This document shows, one piece after another, positions 1-9,680 of a stretch of DNA of 64,000 nt. Where the stretch lies: positions 21,201,041 through 21,265,040 of the forward strand of contig JBBMOA010000006.1 of NCBI GenBank assembly GCA_037954235.1, written 5' to 3'. The number at the start of each line of letters is the position of its first letter. The stretch's first letter is position 1. Source of the stretch: Aulostomus chinensis. Taxonomy: Eukaryota; Chordata; Actinopteri; Syngnathiformes; Aulostomidae. The translations under genes and the position numbers were made by a program. The notes beneath the pieces are model-generated. The model saw only the letters and a program-made list of their open reading frames with translations. It was not told where the DNA came from and made no database searches.

Positions 1-491
1 GCAATCATTAAAAGATCTTTTTTTTTTTTTTTTGCAAATGGAAACGACAAGGTTTACACTCAAGCCTGGTCTCATGGGTGGGAACTAAACTGAAAGATGT
101 GACACATCTCAATTGGCCAGTTGTTACTGGGACGACAGCTAATCAGCATCTATAGAAGAAGCCACCTCCAATCACACAAAGGAGGTATGATAAAACCCTA
201 GCCTTTATTAGATGGAGAATGCGCCAAATCTGCGGCAAGGTAGAAGCGGGAATTTTCCGTCTTGTCTGTGTGAATTGGAGGCGTAATATTCCTCTTTTTT
301 TGGGGTTAAACATGTGACATGACGTGCAGTAAGAAGTTGTGCGTGGACAGTGATGTATAACATATACGTTGGGAGAATATTTAGCCCCGTGAAAGTCTGG
401 CAAACCTCGTAGTGTTACCAGTCCAACCTCCCTCTGCTGCTGCTGCTGTTGTGGTCACAGACCTGGTGGTACTTTTTTGTAAGTTTTTCTC

Positions 492-494
<3 letters not shown>
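1..494. other. Unassigned left flank
   Basis: No protein motif or repeat family was recognised here. A stretch near 374-395 resembles one near 3501-3522 (both contain aatatttagccc followed by gtga and agtctg). These two places flank the gypsy element on either side, so they may be decayed terminal-repeat remnants, but the match is only about 25 bases and is weak. Confidence 0.3.

Positions 495-532
<38 letters not shown>
495..532. repeat. (TG)n microsatellite
   Basis: Uninterrupted TG dinucleotide repeat of about 19 units directly upstream of the gag start of the PNMA-type gypsy element. Confidence 0.95.
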
Positions 533-533
<1 letters not shown>

Positions 534-565
534 TACATTTTCAGTGTTAAGTAAAATTTGGTAAT

Positions 566-2005
566 ATGGAAAGTCACGCTATGCTAGTCAGTGAAATGAA
601 GAACTGGTGCAGGGGTGAAGGTCTTGAAGAGGGCCATTCGCTGATGGTGATTGTACCAGAAACAACAGAGATAGCAACTATTGAAGAGGTCTTCGAGACT
701 ATTAAGGTTTTGGGTCGTGTGCGTGTAAGAGGGAGGATGTTCAGTGCTAGGCAAGGTGGGTTGATGGTGTTGTGTGAGTGCAAAGAGACAATTAATGCTG
801 ATAATGTTCCACCTGAGGTTTCTCCGGGAGAAGGGCAAAGAGCATGGCCGCTAGTCATCATTAGTGAAAGAGCAACTGCAGGTGATGATTTTGGTGTGAA
901 GTTAAACACTCTATTGCAAGCTGAGGGAAAGACAACCGAGGATGTGCAGGCCCTCTTTCCTGGTCCAAGTGCAGCCCCATCATCCACCGAAGATGTCCTA
1001 CGTGCTGTTAGTGATTTGCTAGACAAAACAGCTAAACCAACTGCTGAGAGTGGAGGCTATTGTCGTCTTCGCATCTTTTCTGGCACACTACCAACCCCTT
1101 CAGGAGAAGAATCATTTGATCATTGGTTGGAACAAGCAAACTTGATGGTGGCTGAGAGTGACTGTCCTGAAAAAGAAAAAAGGAGAAGAATTATGGAGAG
1201 TGTGAAAGGTCCAGCAATGGAGATTCTCAAAGCGGTTAGATTAGCTGATCCTGATGTCAGTCCAGAGCGTTGCCTAAATGCTGTTGAAAGTGCGTTTGGA
1301 ACAGCTGAATCTGGAGATGATCTGTATTTCTCTTTCCGGCTCATGCAGCAACAACCAGGAGAAAAGCTATCTGACTTCTTAAGGAGACTGGAACGTTCTT
1401 TGACCAAAGTCGTGGAGAGAGGTGGATTGCCAGCCCCTCAAATGGATCGAGCCCGTGTGGAGCAGCTTCTCCGTGGCGCTGTGACGTCAGATCTCATGTT
1501 AATCCAACTGAGACTAAGAGAGAGAAAAGACAACCCCCCCAATTTCTTGGAACTGCTAAGTGAGGTCCGCAGTGAGGAAGAATATGAAGCCTCTCGTGCC
1601 AAATTGAGTCCATCAGTTCATTCCATCCATGTGAAACAAGAGGTCAATGATAAGAAAGCTGAGATTCAAACTTTAAAGACAGCTATTAAAGAAATAAAGT
1701 CAGTGTTTGCTGCCACGGCGACAAAGTCTCCGCCTACAGAAACTGAAAGAAACGTGATAGTACCCGCAGAGGCGTGGCACACACCAGAGAAGGATGCAGA
1801 CTCTGAAGTTTCAGCTCTGAAAAAACAGGTGAAAAGACTGCAACAAAAACTCAACGACAAAAAGACTAACATAGCAGACACTCCAGCTGCTGTCATGACA
1901 GTTGAAGCATCGTGTCCGGATCACAAGACTCCGAGGAGGTCCCGCAATGACGCTGATGAGTATTTCTGTTACATGTGTGGCGAGCCTGGACACATAGCTG
2001 GATGA
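566..2005 (+). CDS. PNMA-like Gag of a Ty3/gypsy retrotransposon
   Basis: This 479-codon ORF is the structural (capsid) polyprotein of a gypsy-type element. Residues about 10-90 have the layout of the PNMA N-terminal domain (WCRGEGLEEGHSLMV, then GRVRVRGRMFSA). Residues about 165-360 look like the PNMA/Gag capsid domain (YCRLRIFSGTLPTPSGEESF, CLNAVESAFGTAESGDDL, PGEKLSDFLRRLE). A lysine- and glutamate-rich coiled region follows, then the start of a CCHC zinc knuckle (CYMCGEPGHIAG). The ORF ends inside the knuckle: TGA stands just before the last cysteine, where CGA (Arg) would be expected, and the same frame stays open for about 64 codons after it. The ATG was chosen because it is the first one and gives the normal PNMA start. 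The stop is a single-base nonsense change; otherwise the frame is intact. PNMA genes of mammals are known to be domesticated from gypsy gag genes; this copy lies next to a pol remnant, so it is the retrotransposon form. Confidence 0.85.
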   Translation: MESHAMLVSEMKNWCRGEGLEEGHSLMVIVPETTEIATIEEVFETIKVLGRVRVRGRMFSARQGGLMVLCECKETINADNVPPEVSPGEGQRAWPLVIISERATAGDDFGVKLNTLLQAEGKTTEDVQALFPGPSAAPSSTEDVLRAVSDLLDKTAKPTAESGGYCRLRIFSGTLPTPSGEESFDHWLEQANLMVAESDCPEKEKRRRIMESVKGPAMEILKAVRLADPDVSPERCLNAVESAFGTAESGDDLYFSFRLMQQQPGEKLSDFLRRLERSLTKVVERGGLPAPQMDRARVEQLLRGAVTSDLMLIQLRLRERKDNPPNFLELLSEVRSEEEYEASRAKLSPSVHSIHVKQEVNDKKAEIQTLKTAIKEIKSVFAATATKSPPTETERNVIVPAEAWHTPEKDADSEVSALKKQVKRLQQKLNDKKTNIADTPAAVMTVEASCPDHKTPRRSRNDADEYFCYMCGEPGHIAG

Positions 2006-2139
2006 TGCAGAAATGCTGAAAACCAAGGCAAAGTCATCCAGAAGTTAATTCAGTCTCTTAAAAAAGCCAAAGATGCCAGCCAGACTAGTTCAGGTGAGTT
2101 AGCGACCAAAAATGTTGACTGTAATGCTAAGAGAAGTGA

Positions 2140-3355
2140 AGTGGATATAGTGAGATCCAGAAATATCCCCCTAGGCTTAATAGATTCATTGAGCCAGTGA
2201 GAGTTAATGGACGTCTGTGTGATGCCCTGTTAGACAGTGGGTCTCAGGTGACCATCATCTTTGAGCAGTGGTACAGCAAGCACCTCGCAGATGTTCCTAT
2301 CTTTCCAGTAGAGGGTTTAGATATTTGGGGTTTAAGTGAAGCAGATTCCACCTACCCCTACAGAGGTTATGTAGTGGTCGATATGGAGTTCCCAAAGAAG
2401 GTGGTGGGTACCCCAGCCACAATCACAGTGTTAGCCCTGATCTGCCCAACACCAAGAGGTCCAGACCAAACACCCATTATTGTCGGGACCAATGCTAAGG
2501 CCAGCCTTCACAAGCGTTTAGCTACACTGTGTGAGGAGACCTCTGGAGAAGATGTAGGCGCTACACTTAGCCTGCAGGGTGCAGTTACGGCTGAGAAGCC
2601 AAAATTCAGTAATCTGGATGTTAGGGAGGAAGATCAGGAGGTTGGACATGTTAAGTGGTCAGGGCCAGGTTACCTCATGCTACCAGCACGAGCTAGCTAT
2701 CCTGTCAATGCTAGTGTTGATTTTAAGCAGCCAGTGGAAAAGGAAATACTGATGCTGGATGTTTCCCCAACTGACCCCCTTCCAGCAAGTGTGCTGCTGC
2801 AGCCCATGGTGGTGCCGAGCTATGCTGTGGACTCTAGCACAGTAACTCTCCTGCTGCAGAATGAGTCTTTGAAGGAAGTGACCTTTCTGGCTGGAACCAT
2901 TTTAGGTCACTTGTTCCTGACAGACATTGTAACAAACGTTCCCAAAACAGAGTCATCAACAACAAAGTTTGAAGCAAGTCAGATCGACTTCGGCAACTCT
3001 TCCATCCCCGAAAGCTGGAAGAAAAGACTCAGAGACAAATTAGCGCAGAGATCCGATGTTTTCTCTCTCGACAAGTGGGACGTGGGATTAGCTGCAGGTG
3101 TGGAGCACAGCATAAGGCTCGCAGATGACCGACCTTTTCGTGAAAGGTCTCGACGTCTTGCTCCAGCTGACATTGATGATGTCAGACGACACATCCAAGA
3201 GCTTTTGGCTGCTGGCATCATTAAAGAGTCCAGAAGCCCCTATGCATCACCAATAGTGATCGCTAGAAAAAAGAGTGGAAAAGTGCGCATGTGCATTGAT
3301 TATCGCACCCTCAATTGACGCACAATTCCACATCAGTATACCATCAGTATACAAT
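2140..3355 (+). pseudogene. Gypsy protease and reverse transcriptase start (pol), truncated
   Basis: The pol frame is -1 relative to gag and is open from 2140; a clean ORF runs 2197-3318. It begins with an aspartic protease core (ALLDSGSQVTII, catalytic DSG). After a linker of about 250 residues comes the N-terminal end of a gypsy reverse transcriptase (RRHIQELLAAGIIKES, then SPYASPIVIARKKSGKVRMC and IDYRTLN). A TGA at 3316-3318 interrupts the RT; the next codons still read RTIPHQYT before similarity is lost at about 3345. The catalytic RT box, RNase H and integrase are all missing, so the element is 3'-truncated. The gag-pro overlap (2140-2200, both frames open) fits a -1 frameshift strategy, but I see no textbook slippery heptamer in it. 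Confidence 0.75.
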
Positions 3356-3829
3356 TCAACAAGCCATCTTTCACAGTCCTGTGTGGTGGTTATCCATGTC
3401 CCTCTTGGCAGTGATGTTAGCAGCTCTCTCTAACTCTCTAGCACTGATCTCAGGGGTTCCCCAGGTGATCATCTTGATGAAGTGACGATGCATCAGAATA
3501 ATATTTAGCCCTGTGACAGTCTGTAAGTTTCAAAACAGCAGTTCACCGCTCTGGCTGCCAGCAGTATCGGACAGCATTATGTTTACGAATTTGCGTCATC
3601 ATCGACACCTCTGCCCACCTCACACCGACCTGGCACGTTGACAGCTTGGATTTACATATCAATGGAGGTGGCAGTAAATGTACCCTTGGAGGAGGAAAAT
3701 TGCTGGGCTAAACCTGACCCCAAATTTGCTGCACTTTGTCTGAAACCTCAGACCGAATTGCAAAATAGACAGGCGAATTAGCGGCTTGGTGGCCAGTGTG
3801 AAAACACCTATAGTTTCTCTCTCTCTCTC
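3356..3829. other. Unassigned spacer
   Basis: No coding or repeat family recognised. It ends in a short CT-rich stretch (about 3815-3830) that borders the L1 remnant. Confidence 0.4.
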
Positions 3830-4690
3830 CATTGTTTCCTGAAAAGATGATGAGCAGTGAAGGAGAGACCAAAGGAAACTGTTCCAAATATACCTAAAGT
3901 GCATTGCGAACAAGTGTCTATGTCAGTTAAGCCCATTTGTAGCATTTTGTGTTGAGTGGCGTGGGTCCTGTGTTGCGTCTTCTTCTGTATAAGTTGTAAG
4001 TTTGTGTTATTTTTCATAGAACAGTTATTTGTTCAGATTTGTGTCCAGAAGTCAGAGTTGTGAGAGAGAGCCAGATTTTTTTCCCATTTTGAGGCTGGGA
4101 TTGTTATGGATACATCTGTGTTGGATAAAAGTTTATAAAGTTAAGAGGTTATCTTTTTAAAGTCTGTGATATTCTTGATTTCTTTGCCTAATTCAGGGGG
4201 TTTTAAGGGGCTGTTGGTTGTATTGGTCTTTGATTTAATAATGGATTTAATTTGTTTATCAAAAGAACCTATGTCTCCCAACCCTGTACCTCTGAAGTAG
4301 TGTTATTGATGATAAAGGTGAGTGATTCCTTTGTTTTGCCATGTGGGGAAGTGAATGGGAGTGCTGCCAGAAAAAAATTGGGGTTGTGCCAAATTGGTGT
4401 GTATTTACATCGTGTAGTGACAATCTAGTAATTTTGATGGCTTTCCACAAGGCTGTCAGAGCAGTGAAGATGAAAGTATTATTGGAGAAGTTGAGATTTT
4501 TTATTGATTAGTTTAGGAAAGGTAGGTCTTCGATTGAGATATTGTTGCATTTGGATTGGGATTGTTCAAATTTGTCCACATTCCTCTGAAATGTAATGGG
4601 AAGTTTGGTGCATCCAGGCCCCTTGTGATTTTTTTCTTCTGTAAAGTTGAGGGTGAGATATTTGCTGTGCCTCGGGTGGTTATTTTCTTC
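3830..4690 (-). pseudogene. L1-type LINE ORF2, C-terminal part (broken)
   Basis: Minus-strand reading frames in this stretch match the end of an L1 ORF2 in order: LQKKKITRGLDAPNFPLHF near 4660-4600, KAIKITRLSLHD near 4440, and the C-terminal zinc-ribbon-like block KMLQMGLTDIDTCSQCT near 3940. The pieces lie in different frames with stops between them, so no protein can be made. It is the downstream half of the element whose reverse transcriptase lies at 5560-6115; about 0.87 kb of foreign sequence separates the two. No poly(A) tail or target duplication was found. Confidence 0.65.
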
Positions 4691-5559
4691 CATGAAGTGA
4701 ATCCAAAACCGTATAAACAGACACCTACGAGCTGATTATCCTGCTTATACCATGGACATGAAACAGTTTGAAGAAGTACATGAGTTGTTTTAACAGCTGT
4801 ATGAAGGTGGTTGCCAAAAATCACTGGTCAAATATTTACTGTCTTTTGTCTTCTAGGAACTAGGTCCAGCTGCTTGCTGTCTTGAAACACTGTTATTTGC
4901 ATTGAGAGATGCAAATAAGATACAATTTTCTACTTTCAAAGTAAGCAGATTTAACAGCATTTAAGAAGACATCCAATGCAGTTTGGGATGATTATTTTTT
5001 TTAACTTTAGCTTAAATGTTGGCTATTGTTTTACGTGTACAGATTGTGTCCTGAGACTGACGCTACTTTCCCACACAAGTGAGGTTCTGTTATGCTGTGT
5101 TGCAGGTATATTCAGCTCACACTAATTTGTCTAGCTTTTATTTAAAGTAAATGCCTTAATTTGCCATGTTCAAATATTTTTACATATATATTTAGAGCAC
5201 TCTTGGATCAGAAACAATTTCTTTATTAACAAGTGACAAGGTATAGGCTTTAGTAAAATAAATGAATACATATATAAATTAACCAATTTACTTTACTATT
5301 TATAAGTTTACATTTCAACCAATAAAATAAATACATTTAATAACAGAAAAATTTTGTACTAAATTCAAATTGTAAATACAAAAAAAAAACCATAATAGAG
5401 TCTTAGCCCCGGAGGACCTCCGGGCTCGGGCCCGAATAACAGCTGTTCGCAGGGAAGCTTTGACAATTGCCATAGTATCTTGGCTGGTGGAGTAATTTCG
5501 AATGAGTGATATATGTACGGTTTTAATCAACACCCTGGCAGCAAATCATAAGAAAACAT
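4691..5559. other. Unexplained insert inside the L1 remnant
   Basis: L1 coding similarity stops on one side near 5560 and resumes near 4690, so this 0.87-kb block appears to be an insertion. It is AT-rich and holds no ORF that I recognise. Near 5404-5430 it contains a near-perfect GC-rich palindrome, cccggaggacctccggg, in otherwise AT-rich DNA. A similar motif recurs at 22405-22446. It may be an unclassified non-autonomous element; its ends were not determined. Confidence 0.4.
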
Positions 5560-6115
5560 TCAGCCTGGCCATGACCAAAATTGGTCAGTTGAGGGGTTGA
5601 GAGATTTGAACCATTTGGCTGTTGGTGTAGAAGGTAGCACAGAAAAGATGTTGTATAATTGAGGCAGGGTTTTCATTTTAACTGTTGAAGTAGGTGTTTT
5701 CAGAGAGAATGGGAGATACGGCAATTGACTGAGGTCCTTCTCTATCTTTTAAAATTGTGGAATGAAGTTTAGATGAAACAGCTCTGACAGTCTGGGGGAA
5801 ATATTTATACCTAAATACTTAATGTTTCCAATGTGAAAGGGGAGGGGTTGGTCTTGAGTTACAGAATCCCAAGCATTTTCAGATAGAGGGCATGCAGATT
5901 TATTCCACTTGTTTGTGTAGTTGTGGATCACAGAGAAGTTGCTGATTTGATTTAAAAAATCCTTTTAATGTATTGTAACAATAGTATTCCATCTGCATAT
6001 GGACTGATTTGATATTGTAAATAGTTATTTTGAATTCCTTCAATGGTTTTATTTTGTCGTATCGCTGCAGCAAGGGGTTCACTGAAGATGGCAAAGAAGG
6101 TAAGAATGCTTTTTC
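5560..6115 (-). pseudogene. L1-type LINE ORF2, reverse transcriptase part (broken)
   Basis: On the minus strand, running from 6115 downwards, the frames give FAIFSEPLAAAIRQN, then the polymerase box in the form YADG rather than YADD, then NIKYLGINISPRLSELFHLN near 5790, then KTLPQLYNIFSVLPSTPTAK near 5640. These are consecutive blocks of fish L1 ORF2. Several in-frame stops and frameshifts separate them, and the catalytic aspartate pair is already altered. Everything upstream of the RT core (endonuclease, ORF1) is absent, so this is a 5'-truncated, dead copy. Confidence 0.7.
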
Positions 6116-6594
6116 TGGTGTCTAATAATACATTTTTATATTAATGTATATCATTATTGACTATTATTATTGTTTTTATTTTTTTTTCTGTGTTATATTA
6201 ATAAGATTGAATCTAAGGGTATTTTTGAAGGTGTATCCATTTCTGGGGCCTCATGTATCAACGCTGTTTACACAAGAAAAACTTGCGTACACCAGGATCG
6301 ACACCCATGTTCAGATGTTTGTTGATTCTTGCGCTGTTTCATGCCAACTCTGGAGGTCCCGTAGAAGTTGGCGGAAAGCTGATTCTTGCGTTGACTGCAC
6401 TTTGGTCCTTTGGCAACACTGTGTGGCGGTGTTAAGTAACTGACATTATTTGACAACTGCACATACATAGGGCACTAAAAAAGCCTTCAACACAAATACA
6501 ACGACAAACACCTGTTGGCATTACTTAAGCGGCTATAAAAGAGCCTTCACGGTTGTGCTGAATGTGCAACTTTCATCAATGGCAGCACTTGTTG

Positions 6595-7240
6595 GAGGAC
6601 GTGGCAAACTGTGCAAGAAGATGGGAGCGAAATTTCAGGGAGCGGTAGGACTTGCTCCACAATTCTGACAAGTGGCTGATGAACCGGTTCCGCGGGCCAT
6701 CCTCCTGCAAATTTGTGAGGAGCTGCGACTGGCGCTCCAGTGCAAAACTGCTAGGAGTTGAGCTGTGGCAGTGCCGACACTGGTGCTGAGTACGCTCGGC
6801 TTCTTGGTCACTGGCTCCTTCCAGCAGGAGATGGTGGACCGTTCCGGGGTGAGCCAGTCAACCCTCAGCTGTGCCATGCCCTTGGTGGTGGATCTGATCA
6901 TTCGCCTCTACCGCAGGTACATTAAATTCCCTTACGGTGCAGTTGAACAGGCCAATATTTAAGGGCAATTTGCAGCAATAGCCGGATTCTCTAATGTAAT
7001 CGGAGCCATTGACTGCACTCATGTTGTCATAAAAGCTTCGTCCCATGAGGAATTTGCTTACGTTAATCGTAAGGGTTTCCACTCCATCAAGATGCAATTC
7101 ATCGATGCACAGAGGCTGGAGGGATGGACGCCGATCCCAGCCGGGCAGCCGTCATCGCACGGCAGAATTTCATTTCCACAATGTGAATGGGTAAGAAGGG
7201 ATTACACAATTCATGAAGCCAGATTAATTTATTTTGTCCA
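6595..7240 (+). pseudogene. Harbinger transposase (HARBI1-like), fragment
   Basis: DDE-type nuclease that would cut and join the element. Readable blocks, in order: DKWLMNRF near 6665, VPRAILLQICEELRLALQ near 6690, VLSTLGFLVTGSFQQEMVDR near 6785, SGVSQSTLSCAMPLVVDLI (helix-turn-helix region), RRYIKFPYGAVEQANI, then AAIAGFSNVIGAIDCTHV with the first catalytic aspartate, then EEFAYVNRKGFHSI. A TAA follows ANI in frame, and at least two frameshifts are present upstream. The second half with the remaining catalytic residues is missing after about 7140, where only a degraded reading survives. Not functional. Confidence 0.75.
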
Positions 7241-7287
7241 CTAAACGTTCCAGAACATCAGGTGGTCGAGCCGCTCACTGATCCCCG

Positions 7288-8350
7288 TTATTCCCCTAAT
7301 GTCCTCTGCGACTGCAGGACTGCCCGTGTGAGGACCATCCCACTAGATCCTTGTGGGCCGGAGAATACGCCGCTGGGTCCGGGTGGGCTGGTGGACCGTC
7401 CGCTGCTTGTCGGCCTGGTGCTGGGGTTGGGGGACCGGCTGGCCCAAATGTCACTGGTCCTCGCGAATGACTCTGAGGTGGTGGACGAGCTGGCGCGGGA
7501 GCTGGCAGGGGCGCTGCATGTCGGCGACATGCCTGACGGATCAATTTCTGTTAAACGTTAAACATATTGGTGTATTTAAATGTCTGAGTCTGTGTATTTG
7601 TTGCATTTACATCTGTGGCAAAGCATGTGGAAATGTTGCGTAAGAAATGGAGTTACCACTTACCCTCCAGGCTCTTGGTGTCAGTGTGGGTGGTGGCGAC
7701 AATCCCACCCACACAGGTGATGCCCATGACTGCCGCCACCCGCTGCTCAAATTCCGTCAGGTGCCACTCTCCCTGACCACCACCTGTCTGGCTGGCACTC
7801 TTCCAGAGGGCAGCTGTACGCCACTTGACCTCCACCTTGAGGTCCTGTTAGTGCCATTTTCCATATTTTTAATTAAATTTAGATTGAAGCCCATTGATTA
7901 TTGTAGTTATTGCATGGAGTGATTGCGCAGTATTGAATTTAGTCATATGTTTAGCTTGCATTGTTTAGGAAGTTAGAATTGCAGACATGCATTAGAAATA
8001 GAGATAGGAAATCTTTCAGAGCGCTAGCAGTGGTGCAAGCTTATGACGTAGTTATGCTCGCGCAGGCTTAGTGAGGAAAAATGTGCTTGTATCACTTTAA
8101 CCGTTCAGTAAAGGACAAAGCGAACACTGTTTTCTACCATCAGCATAAAACTTCAAACGTGTAGCGACTTGTTCTTTCCATCATTAGAAATGGTTAAGCT
8201 GTATGAACATGATGATAAACAACACTGGTGATTAGAACGGAACTTTAGCCAATAATAGGTCCCACCACTTTTTTTTTAATCTCCACGGGGATGCATTGCT
8301 CCAAACCCACCGCGTTCATCCTCTCGCACACCTTATCCCACTCACAACAG
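7288..8350 (-). pseudogene. Harbinger Myb/SANT-like DNA-binding protein, three exon-like blocks
   Basis: This is the accessory protein that helps Harbinger transposase bind DNA. Block 1 (about 8350-8250) encodes CEWDKVCERMNAVG and PVEIKKK, from the Myb domain. Block 2 (about 7840-7663) encodes LKVEVKWRTAALWKSASQTG and TEFEQRVAAVMGI. Block 3 (7551-7288) is an alanine/serine/proline-rich tail. Block 2 is preceded by an acceptor-like ctaacag and ends at a canonical donor (ggGTAAGT); block 3 is preceded by ttaacag, and joining keeps phase, so introns are likely. Block 1 ends in a run of nine A that appears to have slipped by one base and breaks the frame. Confidence 0.6.
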
Positions 8351-8530
8351 CAGTAATAAGATGGTAATTTTGCGCGTGCATGTGAAAACTTTTGTGCGTG
8401 CATGTGAATGCGTGTCCTCATGCGCGTGCACCCCCGCCCCAAAAAGGGGCTTGTCCGTTTCCGATTTAGCACAGCTCGCAAACAATAGGATTCTGTGGCA
8501 GGACGTAAACATGCCTGGACATGTCCCGCT

Positions 8531-9002
8531 TGTTATGGTCTGGGTTAATTGTGTTTGTGTTTTTGGTTGTTTCTGGTGTGTTTTGGTTTCCCCCTCCTTC
8601 TCCTTGGTTTTCCCAGGCAGTGCAGGCTGGTGTTCGGTGTTGGGCTGACCTACCTCCTGGAGGAGCACAGCGAGGCACACCTGGTTTCCATTTGCAATTA
8701 CCCAACTCTCTATAAGAACCTGGCTCAGTCTCCACTCCTCTGCCAGATGATTCCTGTTGATTACTCCAGTGGTGGCCAACGTTAAAGACACGATCTTCTG
8801 CTCCTCGCCTCGTGATTGTTTTCTCAGTTTGTAATTTTCTCCAGTATTGTGAGTTTGGTGCTCGACACTATTTTCAGTTGTACTTTGTTTTCTTGACTTT
8901 TCTCCCAGCTATTTCTGGTGATTTTCTGTTGTTACTTTTAGAATAAAGCTATCTCTGTGTGAACTCTGCATTTTGGGTCTGCCCGTTTCTCTGGCCATAA
9001 CA
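8531..9002 (+). repeat. 5' LTR of a sushi-like gypsy element
   Basis: The 472-bp block starts TGTTATGG and ends CCATAACA, perfect 8-base inverted ends of the TG...CA type. It contains a TATA box (tataa at 8711-8715) and a polyadenylation signal (aataaa at 8942-8947) in the order expected for U3-R-U5. The gag ATG follows 19 bases after it. No second LTR was found in the window, so the element is not complete. Confidence 0.85.
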
Positions 9003-9021
9003 GAATCATCTGGCCAAGAAA

Positions 9022-9680
9022 ATGGACCCAGCGGAGGCGGAACACGTAAAACGAGAGATTGCCACCCAAGGCGTCAAGGTGGGCGAACATGACTCGGCCC
9101 TAGGGCAAGTGATGGACGGCCTGCGGCAGCTCAGCACCTTCGTAGCGCGGTTAGATGGAAGAATGGACGCCGTTTCCAACCAACTTACCACCCTTTCCAC
9201 ACCCGCCGATCCTACGTCTCCCCCCCAGCCAGCAATACAAGCAGCCTCAGCGCCAAACCTGATGCCCCAGGAACCCTACATCCCCATCCCCGCTAGGTAT
9301 TCGGGTAACCTAGAGACATGCTCTCAGTTTCTGCATCAATGTGTTTAGTGTTTAGTCAGCAGCCAGCCACTTATGTTACTGATTAATCCAAAATTGCCTT
9401 TGTTATGAGTCTCCTGTCTGACCAAGCTTCAGCTTGGTCTCTAGCTACTGCTACTCACTCCCCACATATTTGCTCAGATTATGATACCTTCACACAGGAA
9501 ATGAAAAGGTTTTTGACCATCCTGTTAAAGGTAGAGACGCCACTAGCCAGATGCTCAGGCTAAGATAGGGGTCCCAACCAGCCTAGCAGTTTGCGCTTGA
9601 GTTTCGCATTCTAGCTACTGAGAGCGGCTGGAATGACGTCGCCCTGCGGGGTTGGGCATGACAGTCTCTACCGGTTCAAG
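9022..9680 (+). pseudogene. Gag of a sushi-like gypsy element, decayed
   Basis: The frame opens with MDPAEAEHVKREIATQGVKV, a coiled N-terminus, then a proline-rich linker, then the start of the capsid domain (YIPIPARYSGNLETCSQFL) of the kind found in RTL1/PEG10-related gypsy Gag. The ORF ends at 9348. Beyond it capsid similarity continues in shifting frames (TYVTD-, QEMKRFLTI-like and ESGWNDVALRG-like pieces near 9370-9640). No zinc knuckle can be read. The short distance from the LTR confirms the start. Confidence 0.7.

Larger units (their letters stand above)
6245..8400. mobile_element. PIF/Harbinger DNA transposon remnant
   Basis: A two-gene Harbinger element: a transposase fragment on the plus strand (6595-7240) and a Myb-like accessory gene on the minus strand (7288-8350), converging on each other, which is the usual partnership in this superfamily. 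The left end at 6245 (ggggcctcatgtatcaacg) looks like a Harbinger terminal inverted repeat of the type seen in fish. I could not find the matching right-hand repeat before the LTR at 8531, so the right end is probably lost and the end coordinate is a guess. Confidence 0.6.

Noticed and set aside
574..1026. Minus-strand 150-codon ORF opposite gag
   Set aside because: Antisense shadow of the PNMA-like gag, no motif.
7262..7922. Plus-strand ORFs opposite the Myb-like gene
   Set aside because: They are the complement of the minus-strand Harbinger Myb-like exons, which carry the recognisable motifs.
8342..8791. ORFs across the start of the gypsy LTR on both strands
   Set aside because: They cross the LTR boundary and contain no domain; the LTR explains the sequence.
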